Assembly: GCA_965201045.1 (NCBI GenBank)
Contig: OZ241746.1
Location: 4,092,001-4,156,000 of the forward strand
From: JAPORK01 sp026710285
GTDB lineage: Bacteria > Pseudomonadota > Gammaproteobacteria > Pseudomonadales > Endozoicomonadaceae
Length of the DNA: 64,000 nucleotides
Direction: 5' to 3'
The position numbers were made by a program, and so were the translations under genes. The notes below the pieces were generated by a model, which searched no databases, was not told where the DNA came from, and saw only the letters and a list, made by a program, of their open reading frames with translations. This document shows positions 1 through 9,112 of this stretch, in pieces (within the stretch, counting starts at the first letter, position 1; every line of letters begins with the position of its first letter).

Positions 1-1723
1 GGTTATCAGGTAAAGAAATATTTTCATCTTCTGTTGAGTGGTGATTTTCATTTTTCAATGTTAATTGCCAGTCGACAAATATTTTGGATATTATATCAGC
101 AATTTTATTTATTTCTTGCAGGATATAAGCGATTAAGCTTTTTTCACCAGGAAGGTTTGACGAGATTAACACTTCAAGGTATCCGAGTATATTGTACATC
201 ATGTCAATGTTGGTAATATTTTTATTTTTCATCCAATGAGAATCAATAAATTTAAATTGAAGAAACAATTTTTTTAAATTTGAAATATTTTCTTTAATAG
301 TAGTGCTATCAATAATACTGGTAACAGTATCACAATTTTTGTCGTTTATACGACTTGCCATTAGAGATAAACTGTTTTTCATAGCAGCAATAATTTGTGA
401 ACAAACAATGTTTAATGATTCAATATAGTTGTGTACTGTGTATTCATCACGGACCTGATTGTTTGTGATACTCTGTAGAAAAATGGCATCTTGATCATGA
501 TGTCGCGCCGATTGTTTCTCTGCACAAACTAATTCATTTTTTTCAGGTTGAGTATTATTAGCTATATCTGTAGCCGATGAAATGGTATTATCAGATAGCC
601 GTTTAATTTCTATTGCTTCTGACTGTATAGTTGGCTTAAAATTTTGACACGTCTCACAATTTTGTCTGTGAAGCTTCAAAGCTTTATACCTTCCAACCTG
701 CCCTCCACAAGGTAAGTGCTTAAGTTCTTTGTGTAGTTGAAGACTTCTTTTGTGTATATAGAACTTATGACAACCAGGAAAAGTACATTTATATGAGAGC
801 TCCTCTATGGTCTGCTGGTGTTCCTCTGCCTTATGTTGAATTAATGTTGGTTCAGAGTTAAAGGAGTTTGTACATATATCGCATTTGAATGACTTTTTGT
901 TCAAAATGGAGTTTTTATATTGCTCTAGTTGCTCTTCTGATTCAAAAACACCGCTGCAAACTTTACTGAAATCAGTATTTTGATGCATATTAGCCACATG
1001 TTTCTTTAAGTAACTATTATGTTTAAAAGCGTGCTTGCAAATCTTGCATTGAAATGGTTTTTCCTTTTTATGTATAACTTGATGCCTGGTTAACTCTGAT
1101 GGTTTATGAAAGCATGCATTGCACTCTTCACATTCAAATAAAGGCTTTTTAGTTTCTCCGCTGGCTTGTGCACAATTATGCCTGTTTAAGTAACTTTTTT
1201 GGGTAAATATTTGATGACAGGCATCGCATTGATGTAAATCAGAAACATCGCTACAAACTTCACTGGAACCAGTGTTTTTGTGCATATTTGCCACATGTTT
1301 ATTTAAGTCACATTGATGCTTAGAAGTGTACTTGCAAATCTTGCATTGAAATGGTTTTTCCTTTTTATGTATAGCTTGATGCCTGGTAAACTCTATTGCT
1401 GCGTAAAAGCATGCATTGCACTCTTCACATTCGAATAAAGGACTTTTAATCTTTCCACAGGCTTGTGCACAGTTATGCCTGTCTAAGTAATTTTTACGGG
1501 TAAATATTTTATGACAAGCATTGCATTGATATAAAATTTTCTTTTTTTTTGTATCAGTCTGAGTTGTTTTCTTGCTCGATACATTTTTTGTAATTTTAGC
1601 AGACTGTTTATTGCCGGACACAGCATAAACTTTTGATATGTTGAGTGTAGTTACACAAAGGAACAATACCACCTGCCAAAAAAAATACTTTTCTTTTTTA
1701 AAAATACTTAATATATATTCCAT
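1..1723 (-). CDS. Secreted multi-C2H2 zinc-finger protein (C-terminus beyond window)
   Basis: The reading frame runs on the minus strand from an ATG at 1723 to the window edge without a stop, about 574 codons. The N-terminus is a likely Sec signal peptide: a basic start, a hydrophobic run (FFWQVVLFLCVTTL), and a probable cut after KVYA near residue 34. Eight zinc-finger-like units follow at residues about 65-88, 98-119, 126-148, 164-187, 198-219, 225-247, 280-302 and 312-336. Most fit C-x2-C-x12-H-x3/4-H. Fingers 1-3 and 4-6 are a near-repeat of one three-finger block, and two fingers are joined by HKKEKPFQC, like the eukaryotic TGEKP linker. A C-x12-H-x3-C-x2-C knuckle follows at 339-359. 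The C-terminal half is helical and asparagine/lysine-rich and ends near FVDWQLTLKN, matching its paralogs at 8-14 kb. Export is inferred from the signal peptide. Nucleic-acid binding is inferred from the fingers. Targets are unknown. Confidence 0.85.
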   Translation of the reverse strand, partial: MEYILSIFKKEKYFFWQVVLFLCVTTLNISKVYAVSGNKQSAKITKNVSSKKTTQTDTKKKKILYQCNACHKIFTRKNYLDRHNCAQACGKIKSPLFECEECNACFYAAIEFTRHQAIHKKEKPFQCKICKYTSKHQCDLNKHVANMHKNTGSSEVCSDVSDLHQCDACHQIFTQKSYLNRHNCAQASGETKKPLFECEECNACFHKPSELTRHQVIHKKEKPFQCKICKHAFKHNSYLKKHVANMHQNTDFSKVCSGVFESEEQLEQYKNSILNKKSFKCDICTNSFNSEPTLIQHKAEEHQQTIEELSYKCTFPGCHKFYIHKRSLQLHKELKHLPCGGQVGRYKALKLHRQNCETCQNFKPTIQSEAIEIKRLSDNTISSATDIANNTQPEKNELVCAEKQSARHHDQDAIFLQSITNNQVRDEYTVHNYIESLNIVCSQIIAAMKNSLSLMASRINDKNCDTVTSIIDSTTIKENISNLKKLFLQFKFIDSHWMKNKNITNIDMMYNILGYLEVLISSNLPGEKSLIAYILQEINKIADIISKIFVDWQLTLKNENHHSTEDENISLPDN

Positions 1724-1898
1724 AAAACATAATATCGTTAATCATAAAGAGTGTGATTTTAATAAAGGAAGTTAAATTTTTCCAGGTTATCAAAGCATAT
1801 TTATCAGACAATGCCTCAAACTTGGGTTATGCGGTCTGTACACAGATATCATGGAAAATAAAATACCTTTATTTTTAATCATTTAAAGGAAAATCTTG

Positions 1899-3884
1899 TT
1901 ATGACTGCAAACGCAACAAATCATCGTACTCTTTTGGATCAAGATTGATTTTTTTACAAAATTTATCAAAGCAATCCTTTATTTTTTCTTTAGTGTTTAA
2001 CCTATTGAAGTCATTTGATTTAAAAAATAGTGGCTTTTTGTCTTGCTGTTCTTTTGTTAAAGCTTTGATCCATGCCACTATTATTTCATTAATTTTCCTT
2101 GCTTCTTTACCGCTACGAGCGCAATGCCAGAAACGCAGCTCCAGTGTTCCGTCTGGTTTACACACTTTTGTCTCTGAATGATCACTTGCGTACTCTGGAT
2201 CAAGCCTTATTAAAGCAGGTTGGGAGTGACCCTTTAGTGACAACAGACATTCTAAAGCGTGTGCCCAGGTGTAAAAGGTCGTTGGTTGCAGCGTTTTTTC
2301 GCAAGTAATTTTTTTATTAATTAATTCAACAGAAGAATCTATAAGCATTTTCCACAGATCGGCTGTATCATTCATGAACAGATAAGGAAAATATTCTTTA
2401 CACGCATATTCTCTTCCAAGCGCTTTAGTCAAAAAACTTTCATTTTCCACATCAATTAAAAATCGGAATAACAACTCAGGATTATTTGTAATCGCGTGTT
2501 TTATATCAATGTGTTTATGACCCGATACACCTTGCAATAAAAATTCATTGGCAGGCTCATTAATAAACAGATCAAACAGCTCATAAGCAGTGTAATGCTT
2601 ACCATTACAGGTGAAGTTTTGGTCAATTGTATACGGGCTGCAATTTACTTCAAAAATATTAGCATCACGATAGTATTTGCAATGCCAATCTCCAAATTAC
2701 AAAAAAAGCTCTTTCCCATACAGACCGGATGATTTAGTGCAAGTATATTTTTTCAGAGGAATATGCATTGCTGCCATTTTATCTGATATAAACTGATGCC
2801 ATTTAGTGACAAGATCATTTGCTGAATATTTATGACCTGGTTTGTATTCAAAAGAGAATTCAAATTCTTCGCCAAACTTTATCTGCTCAGAATTAAAAAG
2901 TACTGTTGCTGAAGGAGGGGAATCTGTTAATTCATCATAATAAGACTGATCATAAACAGAAGTACAATCGGAAAGTATATTACAGAGGTATTGTGGTGCT
3001 ATAACGCCGTAAAAATAGCGTTGCCAGTCATTTTTTTGCTGAGGATTTATTACTGTATCGGTACGATGGCTGTGCACTTTGCTCCAGTAAAGATCATTGA
3101 TTAAAAGATAAAGATATGAGAGCTTTAGACGATTCAGATGTTCAATAAACAGCAAGGCGCTCTGTTTTTTATCAATGATTTTAAGATATTGAGTCATGGT
3201 CTGTTTATTTAAAAAAAATTTTATACCGCCATTAAGAGATGTTGCCAGTAAAAAATCCGCAAAAAAATGGAGAGGTAAAATAGTAGAAAATTCAAAATTA
3301 TTCAGATGCTGCTTAAGCTCAATTAATAAGGCTAATAAACCGCAAAAAAAGACGATATGTTGCTTGCAAAAATAATTTTTAGCATCTTGTATATGAAAAG
3401 AACAAATCACTCTTAAATTTTTGCTTGTGATTGACTTAAAATGTTTATTAAAAAGATTATCGTAATCTTCGCTTTTATCGAGTTCCTGTAAAAAGCTGTA
3501 CAAACGTTTAGTGACTTCTGTCTTTTTGTCGCCATCAAAAAAAGCATCTGTGAACGTTGTGTAAATATCCAGCAGATTGTTGATTACTCCAGATGTTTTC
3601 CATTCTCTTTCCGGCATTAATGGAGAAGAAAGCAAAGAAGGATGGGTCGTCTCTGTAACTTCACGGCTATTGACAGGCTTAAAGGCTTCATGGAAGTTAT
3701 ACTTTGCTTCATCTGAATATATTTCTGCTGCAACACGATATATTTTTAACCCAGCGGTTGCTGCAGCCACTGACCGGCAGGCAAACTGACCCGATGTTGA
3801 TAATTTAAAGGATGAAAGACCAGATGTAACCTCTGATAACGCTGATAAAGGTTTTTGTTTTATTAATGTGTCTGCATTTTCCAT
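1899..3884 (-). pseudogene. Amidoligase-family protein interrupted by an in-frame TAA
   Basis: Two open frames, 3884-2697 (395 aa) and a downstream part ending at 1899, lie in the same frame and are separated only by a TAA at 2699-2697. Ignoring the stop gives about 661 residues. Motifs of the COOH-NH2 (amidoligase, glutamine-synthetase-like fold) family are visible across the stop. FGEEFEFSFE lies before it. WHCKYYRDANIFEVNCSP lies just after it, then GVSGHKHIDIKH (family H-x-H element) and GTLELRFWHCARS (family E-x-R). The domain is therefore split through its middle, so the short product should be inactive. The N-terminal 270 residues are unrecognised. The family joins amines to carboxylates on peptides or proteins. 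A substrate cannot be predicted. It is either a recent nonsense mutation or a readthrough case; no frameshift is needed. Confidence 0.7.
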
Positions 3885-4248
3885 ATTTAACCCGTTACCT
3901 TTCCTTGTATTTTGTCTTAATTATTGACTGTTTAAGTCTCCCCCCAACCGGATAAAATAGAGTTTAAGTGATCGATCATGGTCTAATCTTTCCGAATTAT
4001 TTCTTCGAATCATTGCTGTAAACACTGACTTAGACCTCAATAGCAGCTACAAAAATCTAACCATACAGGCAAGTATTGCTAACAAAAAAGGGACACATTA
4101 TATAACGGTGAGTGATTTGTTCAGATATGCACTGCGCATTACTTCAGGCGTTTTGTCACGGGCGTTTAGAGAGTGTCTGTTTCAATGTGTCCACACCAGC
4201 CACAGAGATAATTCTCCGCTGGCATCAGTGAACCCATCAGATAAGACT
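3885..4248. other. Intergenic region, nothing recognised
   Basis: AT-rich spacer between the amidoligase start and the stop of the next minus-strand kinase gene. A short plus-strand open frame (4108-4290) overlaps the kinase 3' end, has no recognisable domain and is probably fortuitous. No RNA gene or clear terminator was seen. Confidence 0.5.
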
Positions 4249-5856
4249 TCAGGACTGAGTAAAAAAAGCATGTTGAAGAATTTCATCTAATGTAAATTGA
4301 TAGGAATGATTTGGTATATCTCTTAATATATTACTCTCCTTGATTTCATCTGATGTATCTGAATTAGTTGTTTGATACATTTTTTTTATCATATTAAACA
4401 GATTAGTAACGTCAGTTCTTTCATGCATATCAGGTCTTTTTCTTATCAAATCTTCCAGTTTATTATCATCTGAAAACCTTCCTACGCTTGTAAACAACCA
4501 GATAATTCTCAGTATTTGTTTTCTGTCACTGCATTTTCTTAACTCAAACTCTCTGCTTTGTTCTTCTGTTTTGCACACAGGGAAATACCTGGCATGATCA
4601 AAATCGATATAACGCAGTTCGTTGTTCTGATCCATTACAATATTGTCAGTGCTTATATCGCCATGCGCTATACCTCTTTTATGCATATCGTTTAATTTGG
4701 CAATGAGAGGTTTCAGAATCTGCCGTAATTCTTTAAAAGAGAAAGGGTTTTCCTGATACCATATTTTCTCCAGTGGAACACCACCTGGTTTCATATATTG
4801 AAATTTATTGGGTTTATTGGTCTCAGGTAAAATTTGAACACTATTTTCATCGCCCATATCAAACTTAAAATCCCGGTGTAACTTGTTGCCATGACCTGTG
4901 ATTATTTTGAATATTTGCTTCAGCCTATTGGTATTACTGAGTATATAGTCAACCTCTGTAACACTAACTGTGAGTAAGTCAACGATTTGATTCCATTTGC
5001 TTGTACGTGTATTTGCAGTCTTTTTAACTAACATAAATCCGGTTTTTCCGGAAGTGATCAGTTCAGCTTTACCAAAGCATCCCTTGCCTAAGCATCTGAA
5101 AACTTTTTCATTTTCAGGGTCTACCGGATGCATTTGCAGATCAAGTTTTTTTAATTCCTGTGCTTCTTTATCAGTCTCTTCCGGAGGCTTTCCTTCAGCA
5201 CGCATTGCATTTATTTGTTTGGTAAGATCCAGATAGTTATGCAGTTTCTCTGCTAATCCCAGATCTATTTCATGGCAGGATGTCTCTTTTATAAACGCGC
5301 TGGCAAGTTCTTTTTCTATCTCTGTTTCGTATTGGCTAAGTGTTAGTGGTCCCTTATTTATAACAATCGATCGGGCTAAATTCTCTGGTATCGTAACATA
5401 GTTGAAATAGCGTTTTATCTTATCTGTTGACCAGCTTTCAAGGCTTTTTTTAAGTGCATTATTAAATAAGTGTTTTTTAATCTTTTTTCTGAAGTGATCA
5501 GGCTTTGCCTTAGCTTCTTCATTTAAACATTTCAGGATGTGCTCTGCTTCTTTTATCGCTATGTTTTCATCTTTAATAATTCGATTGAGATCTGATTTTT
5601 CTGTTTTTTTGAACAGACTTACAACCTGATCAAAGACTGCTTTCGACTTAGACTTTAGATTAACGCATGGGTTGGTAATTTTTTTAAGTGAGCAGATGAT
5701 TTTTTTTGTAAAATGTTTAATTTTATCCAAAAAGTTAAACTGTTTGTCATCGACTGATTTAAGATAAGGTAATTGTGTTTTTAATTTAGCAGGGCTGTCA
5801 TTTGCAGTGACTGATTTTGCCGAGTGAATATGATTTGAATCAAGTGTGTTTTCCAT
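4249..5856 (-). CDS. Protein-kinase-like (APH/choline-kinase-type) putative effector
   Basis: This 535-aa protein has kinase-fold landmarks in its second half. A glycine loop GKGCFGKAEL lies near residue 258, with FMLVKKT as the likely lysine strand. YMKPGGVPLEKIW looks like a hinge. The catalytic loop is HGDISTDNIV, with both Asp and Asn kept, and YIDFDHARYF replaces the usual DFG. The HGD...N plus DFD pattern is closer to aminoglycoside/choline kinases than to Hanks kinases. The first 200 residues are lysine-rich and helical and resemble the N-termini of the kinases at 38.9 and 42.2 kb (FLDKIKHF...KKIICSLK). There is no signal peptide, so any secretion would be type III/IV-like or another route. 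No partner gene is adjacent. Function as a host-directed kinase is inference from the family, the island context and its two larger paralogs. Confidence 0.75.
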   Translation of the reverse strand: MENTLDSNHIHSAKSVTANDSPAKLKTQLPYLKSVDDKQFNFLDKIKHFTKKIICSLKKITNPCVNLKSKSKAVFDQVVSLFKKTEKSDLNRIIKDENIAIKEAEHILKCLNEEAKAKPDHFRKKIKKHLFNNALKKSLESWSTDKIKRYFNYVTIPENLARSIVINKGPLTLSQYETEIEKELASAFIKETSCHEIDLGLAEKLHNYLDLTKQINAMRAEGKPPEETDKEAQELKKLDLQMHPVDPENEKVFRCLGKGCFGKAELITSGKTGFMLVKKTANTRTSKWNQIVDLLTVSVTEVDYILSNTNRLKQIFKIITGHGNKLHRDFKFDMGDENSVQILPETNKPNKFQYMKPGGVPLEKIWYQENPFSFKELRQILKPLIAKLNDMHKRGIAHGDISTDNIVMDQNNELRYIDFDHARYFPVCKTEEQSREFELRKCSDRKQILRIIWLFTSVGRFSDDNKLEDLIRKRPDMHERTDVTNLFNMIKKMYQTTNSDTSDEIKESNILRDIPNHSYQFTLDEILQHAFFTQS

Positions 5857-6167
5857 TCTATATCCGTAGGAGGTTAATTTATGTTTTAAAAACAGCTGTT
5901 ACTATGAGATGATAACATAACTATACATCTTTTGTCGTGTATATTGCAGTTTACATACTCAGATCATAACAGTAGAGATCTTATCAGAAATAAGTGTATT
6001 TTTTTATTATTTTTTAGTGTATTTTCCATTTTTCAGACATAAAAACCCCTCACCCCATTATTTGTCAAGATGACGGGAACAGCATTTCTTCTTTGCTAGC
6101 CAGGATTAAGCCGCTCAGCTACCTGTTGAAAAAGAGGTTTGTAAGGGTAAGCACTGGACAAAAGAAA
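5857..6167. other. Intergenic region upstream of kinase gene
   Basis: AT-rich sequence between the kinase start and an IS1380 fragment. It should contain the kinase promoter, but no convincing -35/-10 pair could be fixed. The hairpin element found upstream of the other kinase genes is absent. Confidence 0.4.
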
Positions 6168-6490
6168 TCATATACCAAAAATACGCTGTCGAAGTAAACT
6201 TAGCTGAGAATGTTTAATAAGTTTAGGATCTCTGAGATCAGGTAATCCTTTACTCACATCACGTAATAAATTTAGTTTTTTATCTGCTGCTCTCAATAAC
6301 ATTACACCACCATCACTGGTTACGTCACCACTGCTGAACTCAGTTTGAATGTTACGGTTCTTTACAGACGGAAAATTAACAGGAAACTGATCACACATTG
6401 CTATAAAAAACTCCGCACAATTGTATGTTTTAACTAATTGAATTATAAAATAAAATATGCTAAAAATCTCTTTTGGGTATGACATATTCG
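6168..6490 (-). mobile_element. IS1380-family transposase fragment (5' end)
   Basis: From an ATG at 6398, the minus strand encodes the first 76 or so residues of an IS1380 transposase: FPSVKNRNIQTEF, SSGDVTSDGGVMLLRAADKK, then LIKHSQLSLLRQRIFGI, where it stops. Upstream (6400-6490) lies the element's left end, containing CATACCCAAAAGAGATTTTT, which also occurs near 23.61 and 29.50 kb. The catalytic part is missing, so this is a dead 5' remnant. It abuts unrelated plus-strand coding-like sequence, suggesting it landed in a gene. Confidence 0.8.
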
Positions 6491-6500
6491 AGCTAATTTT

Positions 6501-6710
6501 TTGTATGGAAAGATCTGTGAAGATTACGAACTGCGATCTTATCCGAACAAGTTTGCTGTCCGTCAACAGGGTATGAGTGATTCTATGTTGAATGAGTTTT
6601 CTTCGCAGCATTCACTCTTTGTTAATGAAAGTGCTTTTCTTGACGCAATAACGGTACACTTTTCTTCCAGGCTGCAAGAAATTGTTGCTAAACATAATAA
6701 AAGTCATTGA
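6501..6710 (+). pseudogene. Gene fragment of unknown function next to IS1380 remnant
   Basis: A 69-codon plus-strand frame starts at the IS1380 boundary. After a TGA at 6708-6710 the same frame continues with coding-like sequence (KIPAEEMALDVMNDITNKFF) to about 6840. The frame looks like the inside of a longer protein cut by the insertion and then decayed. No family was recognised. It could also be chance coding potential. Confidence 0.3.
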
Positions 6711-6746
6711 TTGACGGATGCAAAGATCCCGGCTGAAGAAATGGCG

Positions 6747-7130
6747 TTAGATGTTATGAATGATATAACCAATAAATTTTTTCAATCGTGTGAACAATTT
6801 GGGTTGGTAGGTTTTAGGGTACCACGTCATTGCTTCATTTTTTAGATACTTTCCGATTTGTGATTTTGAGGTGTTTTGTTTTGTGTATATTGTTTTTTTG
6901 TTTAGAGATGTATGGTTTCTTATAAGCTTCGTTATATCATTATAGACAGATAGTTTTTCCCTTTCGGATAGACTATTTGCTTTTTCCAGAATATTGGGTA
7001 ATTTTAACTGCAACTGTTTTGCATATAATTTTTTCATTTCTTTTTGTTGTATGCCGTATTTTTGTTTCAAAACCCTAATTATCTTATCCTGATCATGAAA
7101 ATTTTTAATTTCATTTGCCGATTTCATCAC
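6747..7130 (-). CDS. Small lysine-rich protein of unknown function
   Basis: A 127-aa basic, helical protein with no recognised domain and no signal peptide. It starts inside the stop of the upstream 74-aa frame (TAGTGATG arrangement: GTG at 7130, ATG at 7127), suggesting translational coupling or one original gene split by a frameshift. Charge and composition (EIKNFHDQDKIIRVLKQKYG) resemble the helical N-terminal regions of the kinases, but similarity is too weak to claim homology. Confidence 0.45.
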   Translation of the reverse strand: MMKSANEIKNFHDQDKIIRVLKQKYGIQQKEMKKLYAKQLQLKLPNILEKANSLSEREKLSVYNDITKLIRNHTSLNKKTIYTKQNTSKSQIGKYLKNEAMTWYPKTYQPKLFTRLKKFIGYIIHNI

Positions 7131-7354
7131 TAGTTTAAAATCTTGCTTAAGTTGTTTTTTTTTTGTTTATCAATTTTTATATGATCCAAACCTTTCATAG
7201 CTTTTATATGTTCTAAGTTTTTTAATGCACTTGTCAGATTTTTCTGTTTTATATTTGCAGCCATCTCATTCATAGTACTGAATTGCTCACTGTTTTTTTG
7301 GCTAAGTTTATTTGATTGTACCGAGTCGGAACCCCCTACTTTTTGAGAATCCAT
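7130..7354 (-). CDS. Small hydrophilic protein of unknown function
   Basis: A 74-aa polar protein, rich in serine, asparagine and lysine, starting with MDSQKVGGSDSVQSNKLSQK. It sits just upstream of, and overlaps by one base, the 127-aa frame, so the pair behaves as a two-gene unit or a frameshifted single gene of about 200 residues. A GGAG-like ribosome site (AGGAGATCGG in sense) precedes the ATG. No domain was recognised. Confidence 0.4.
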   Translation of the reverse strand: MDSQKVGGSDSVQSNKLSQKNSEQFSTMNEMAANIKQKNLTSALKNLEHIKAMKGLDHIKIDKQKKNNLSKILN

Positions 7355-7840
7355 AACCGATCTCCTTTCATATACAAATTTTGTTTATTACCTGTTGATT
7401 TTAATAGTTTTTTTGAAGTTATTAAAACCAAAAGGTTAAATAATTTTTAATAGCTTGTTTGCCAGAAAGAATGATTTATTTTTATGAGTTGAAAAATAAA
7501 ATTTTTTGCATGTCAACACGTTTGGTATATTTTCATATCGTGACTGTAGTTTTTCAAAGTAGTTATTTTAATTGGGTTTTTTAAGGTTTTTGGTGCTTCA
7601 GAAGTTTTTCTCTTTTTCTTTAGTTGAACTGTTATCCATACGTATATTCTGCGCCAACCTCTGATGATTAGCAATTATTTTTTTTTGTGTTGCTTTGTCT
7701 AACCGCACTTAATGCATTGACTGAAAGTAGCGGCAGTATTCAGGAGAGCAAACCATGCAAATGTTTTGTGTATTCTAACAGCAAAGTTATAGCGTATTTC
7801 CTTTTATATGAGCGCTGGCATATCTGTTTGTAAATAAAAA
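7355..7840. other. Intergenic region with partial zinc-finger-gene upstream repeat
   Basis: Mostly AT-rich. At 7640-7720 a stretch resembles the signal-peptide region of the zinc-finger genes (for example tgtctaaccgcacttaatgc against tgtctgattgcactgaatgt in the gene at 7936), probably a decayed 5' end of another paralog. From about 7778 it contains the upstream segment (AGCAAAGTTATAGCGTAT) that recurs at about 8963. Confidence 0.4.
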
Positions 7841-7868
7841 TTGCAGTTTGTCATATCTTATCTATAAT
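7841..7868 (+). promoter_or_regulatory. Sigma70-type promoter of zinc-finger gene
   Basis: TTGCAG at 7841-7846, a 16-bp spacer, then TATAAT at 7863-7868, lie about 70 bp before the start codon. The same arrangement (TTGCAG, 16 bp, TACAAT) precedes the next paralog at 9016, and the surrounding 100 bp is conserved between the two. Confidence 0.65.
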
Positions 7869-7935
7869 TCACGCCTTATTAAAATCACACGATTAAAAAT
7901 GATAATATACAATCATGTATAAAATGAGCTTTGAT

Positions 7936-8784
7936 ATGCACTTAAAAAGAATAACAGGCAACCTTTTTTTTATTTCTGTGGTATTGCTTTGTCTGATTGC
8001 ACTGAATGTATTGAAGGCTCAGGCAACAGATATAAGTCATTCAGATGAACAGCATGCTTCGGATCAGTGTAGAGAAGATTGGGAAAAACTAACAAAATCA
8101 GGTAATCATGATCTTCCATTTGAGTGTGATCAGTGTTCTGCATCTTTCATATGCATAGACGATCTGAGAAGTCATCAGTACAATCACTCAAGATATGGAT
8201 CCAAGACTGCAGAAAAGTACAGAAAACATGTAAGAAATCGCCCGAAAAAAAAGGAAAGTAAGAGATTACTCGCAAAATACCAACTGGGCTTGCTCTTGTT
8301 CAGCTTGTCTAACGAAAAACTTAATTCTGAATATGAACGAAAAGTACAAATCTTAATGAAGTCTCTGCCAGAGAGCGATATAACTCAGGATGATGATCAG
8401 ACGGTTAGTATGCTGCAAAACATTTATTCTGACATTATTCAGGATATAAAAGGTAACTGCTCAGAAGAAAGTGCTACAGATAAAAAGAATATTATTGATT
8501 GTATGCCAGAGAGTGTGCTGCGAATTAAAAAATTGATATTATCATTATATCGTTTGGATGCTGTAATTATAGAAAATAAGAATTCTGATAAAATTAAAAT
8601 AATTTCAGAACAACTTGCGCTTATTAATGATACCTGCCTGTTATATGGCCCCTGTGAAGATTTATTTATATTGTTTCAACAACCAGTAACTGAAATTTGT
8701 GATAATTTCCTTGAGGTATTCAGGAGTTGGAAATTAGAATTACAGAAAAATGAACAGTTTTTATTACAAAAATCAGCATCCTGA
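7936..8784 (+). CDS. Secreted single-C2H2 zinc-finger protein
   Basis: Starting at the ATG at 7936, whose MHLK start matches the next paralog's MHFK, the protein is 282 aa. ATG 7915 is an alternative giving seven extra residues. The signal peptide is ITGNLFFISVVLLCLIALNV with a likely cut after LKAQA. One classical finger (C-D-Q-C, x12, H-x3-H) sits at about residues 64-84. A basic cluster, NRPKKKESKR, follows soon after and looks like a nuclear localisation signal. The C-terminal half shares with its paralogs a helical module (SLYRLDAVI...) ending in FLEVFRSWKLELQK. The mirror knuckle found in the other members is absent. Family membership is clear. Action in a host nucleus is inference. Confidence 0.8.
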   Translation: MHLKRITGNLFFISVVLLCLIALNVLKAQATDISHSDEQHASDQCREDWEKLTKSGNHDLPFECDQCSASFICIDDLRSHQYNHSRYGSKTAEKYRKHVRNRPKKKESKRLLAKYQLGLLLFSLSNEKLNSEYERKVQILMKSLPESDITQDDDQTVSMLQNIYSDIIQDIKGNCSEESATDKKNIIDCMPESVLRIKKLILSLYRLDAVIIENKNSDKIKIISEQLALINDTCLLYGPCEDLFILFQQPVTEICDNFLEVFRSWKLELQKNEQFLLQKSAS

Positions 8785-9015
8785 ACTGAATAATATTTTG
8801 ACCTGACTGATTTTTTCAATTCTCAGTTTTATACGCTCCACTGAACCGACAGTAAAATAAGTAAATATAGGGGGTCAAATAGTAAATTTCGGTTCCATCA
8901 AACAAAAACCTGAGGTGAATAATCAAACGACAGAAATTTTTAGTAAACACCACTTTTATTTACAGCAAAGTTATAGCGTATCTCTTTTTATATGAGTGTT
9001 GGCATATCCTAAAAA

Positions 9016-9043
9016 TTGCAGTTTTCCATATCTTATCTACAAT
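9016..9043 (+). promoter_or_regulatory. Sigma70-type promoter of second zinc-finger gene
   Basis: TTGCAG at 9016-9021, 16-bp spacer, TACAAT at 9038-9043. This lies inside the longest possible reading frame of the gene (GTG at 8996), which argues that translation really starts at the ATG at 9113. Confidence 0.6.
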
Positions 9044-9112
9044 CAACCACTTATTAAAATTACATTATTAAAAAATGAACTATACAATCATATTTTTGTA
9101 AAAGGCTTTAGT

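Noticed and set aside
9000..9112. N-terminal extension of the second zinc-finger protein from GTG 8996
   Set aside because: The sigma70-like promoter lies inside this stretch and the paralog starts at the equivalent of ATG 9113.
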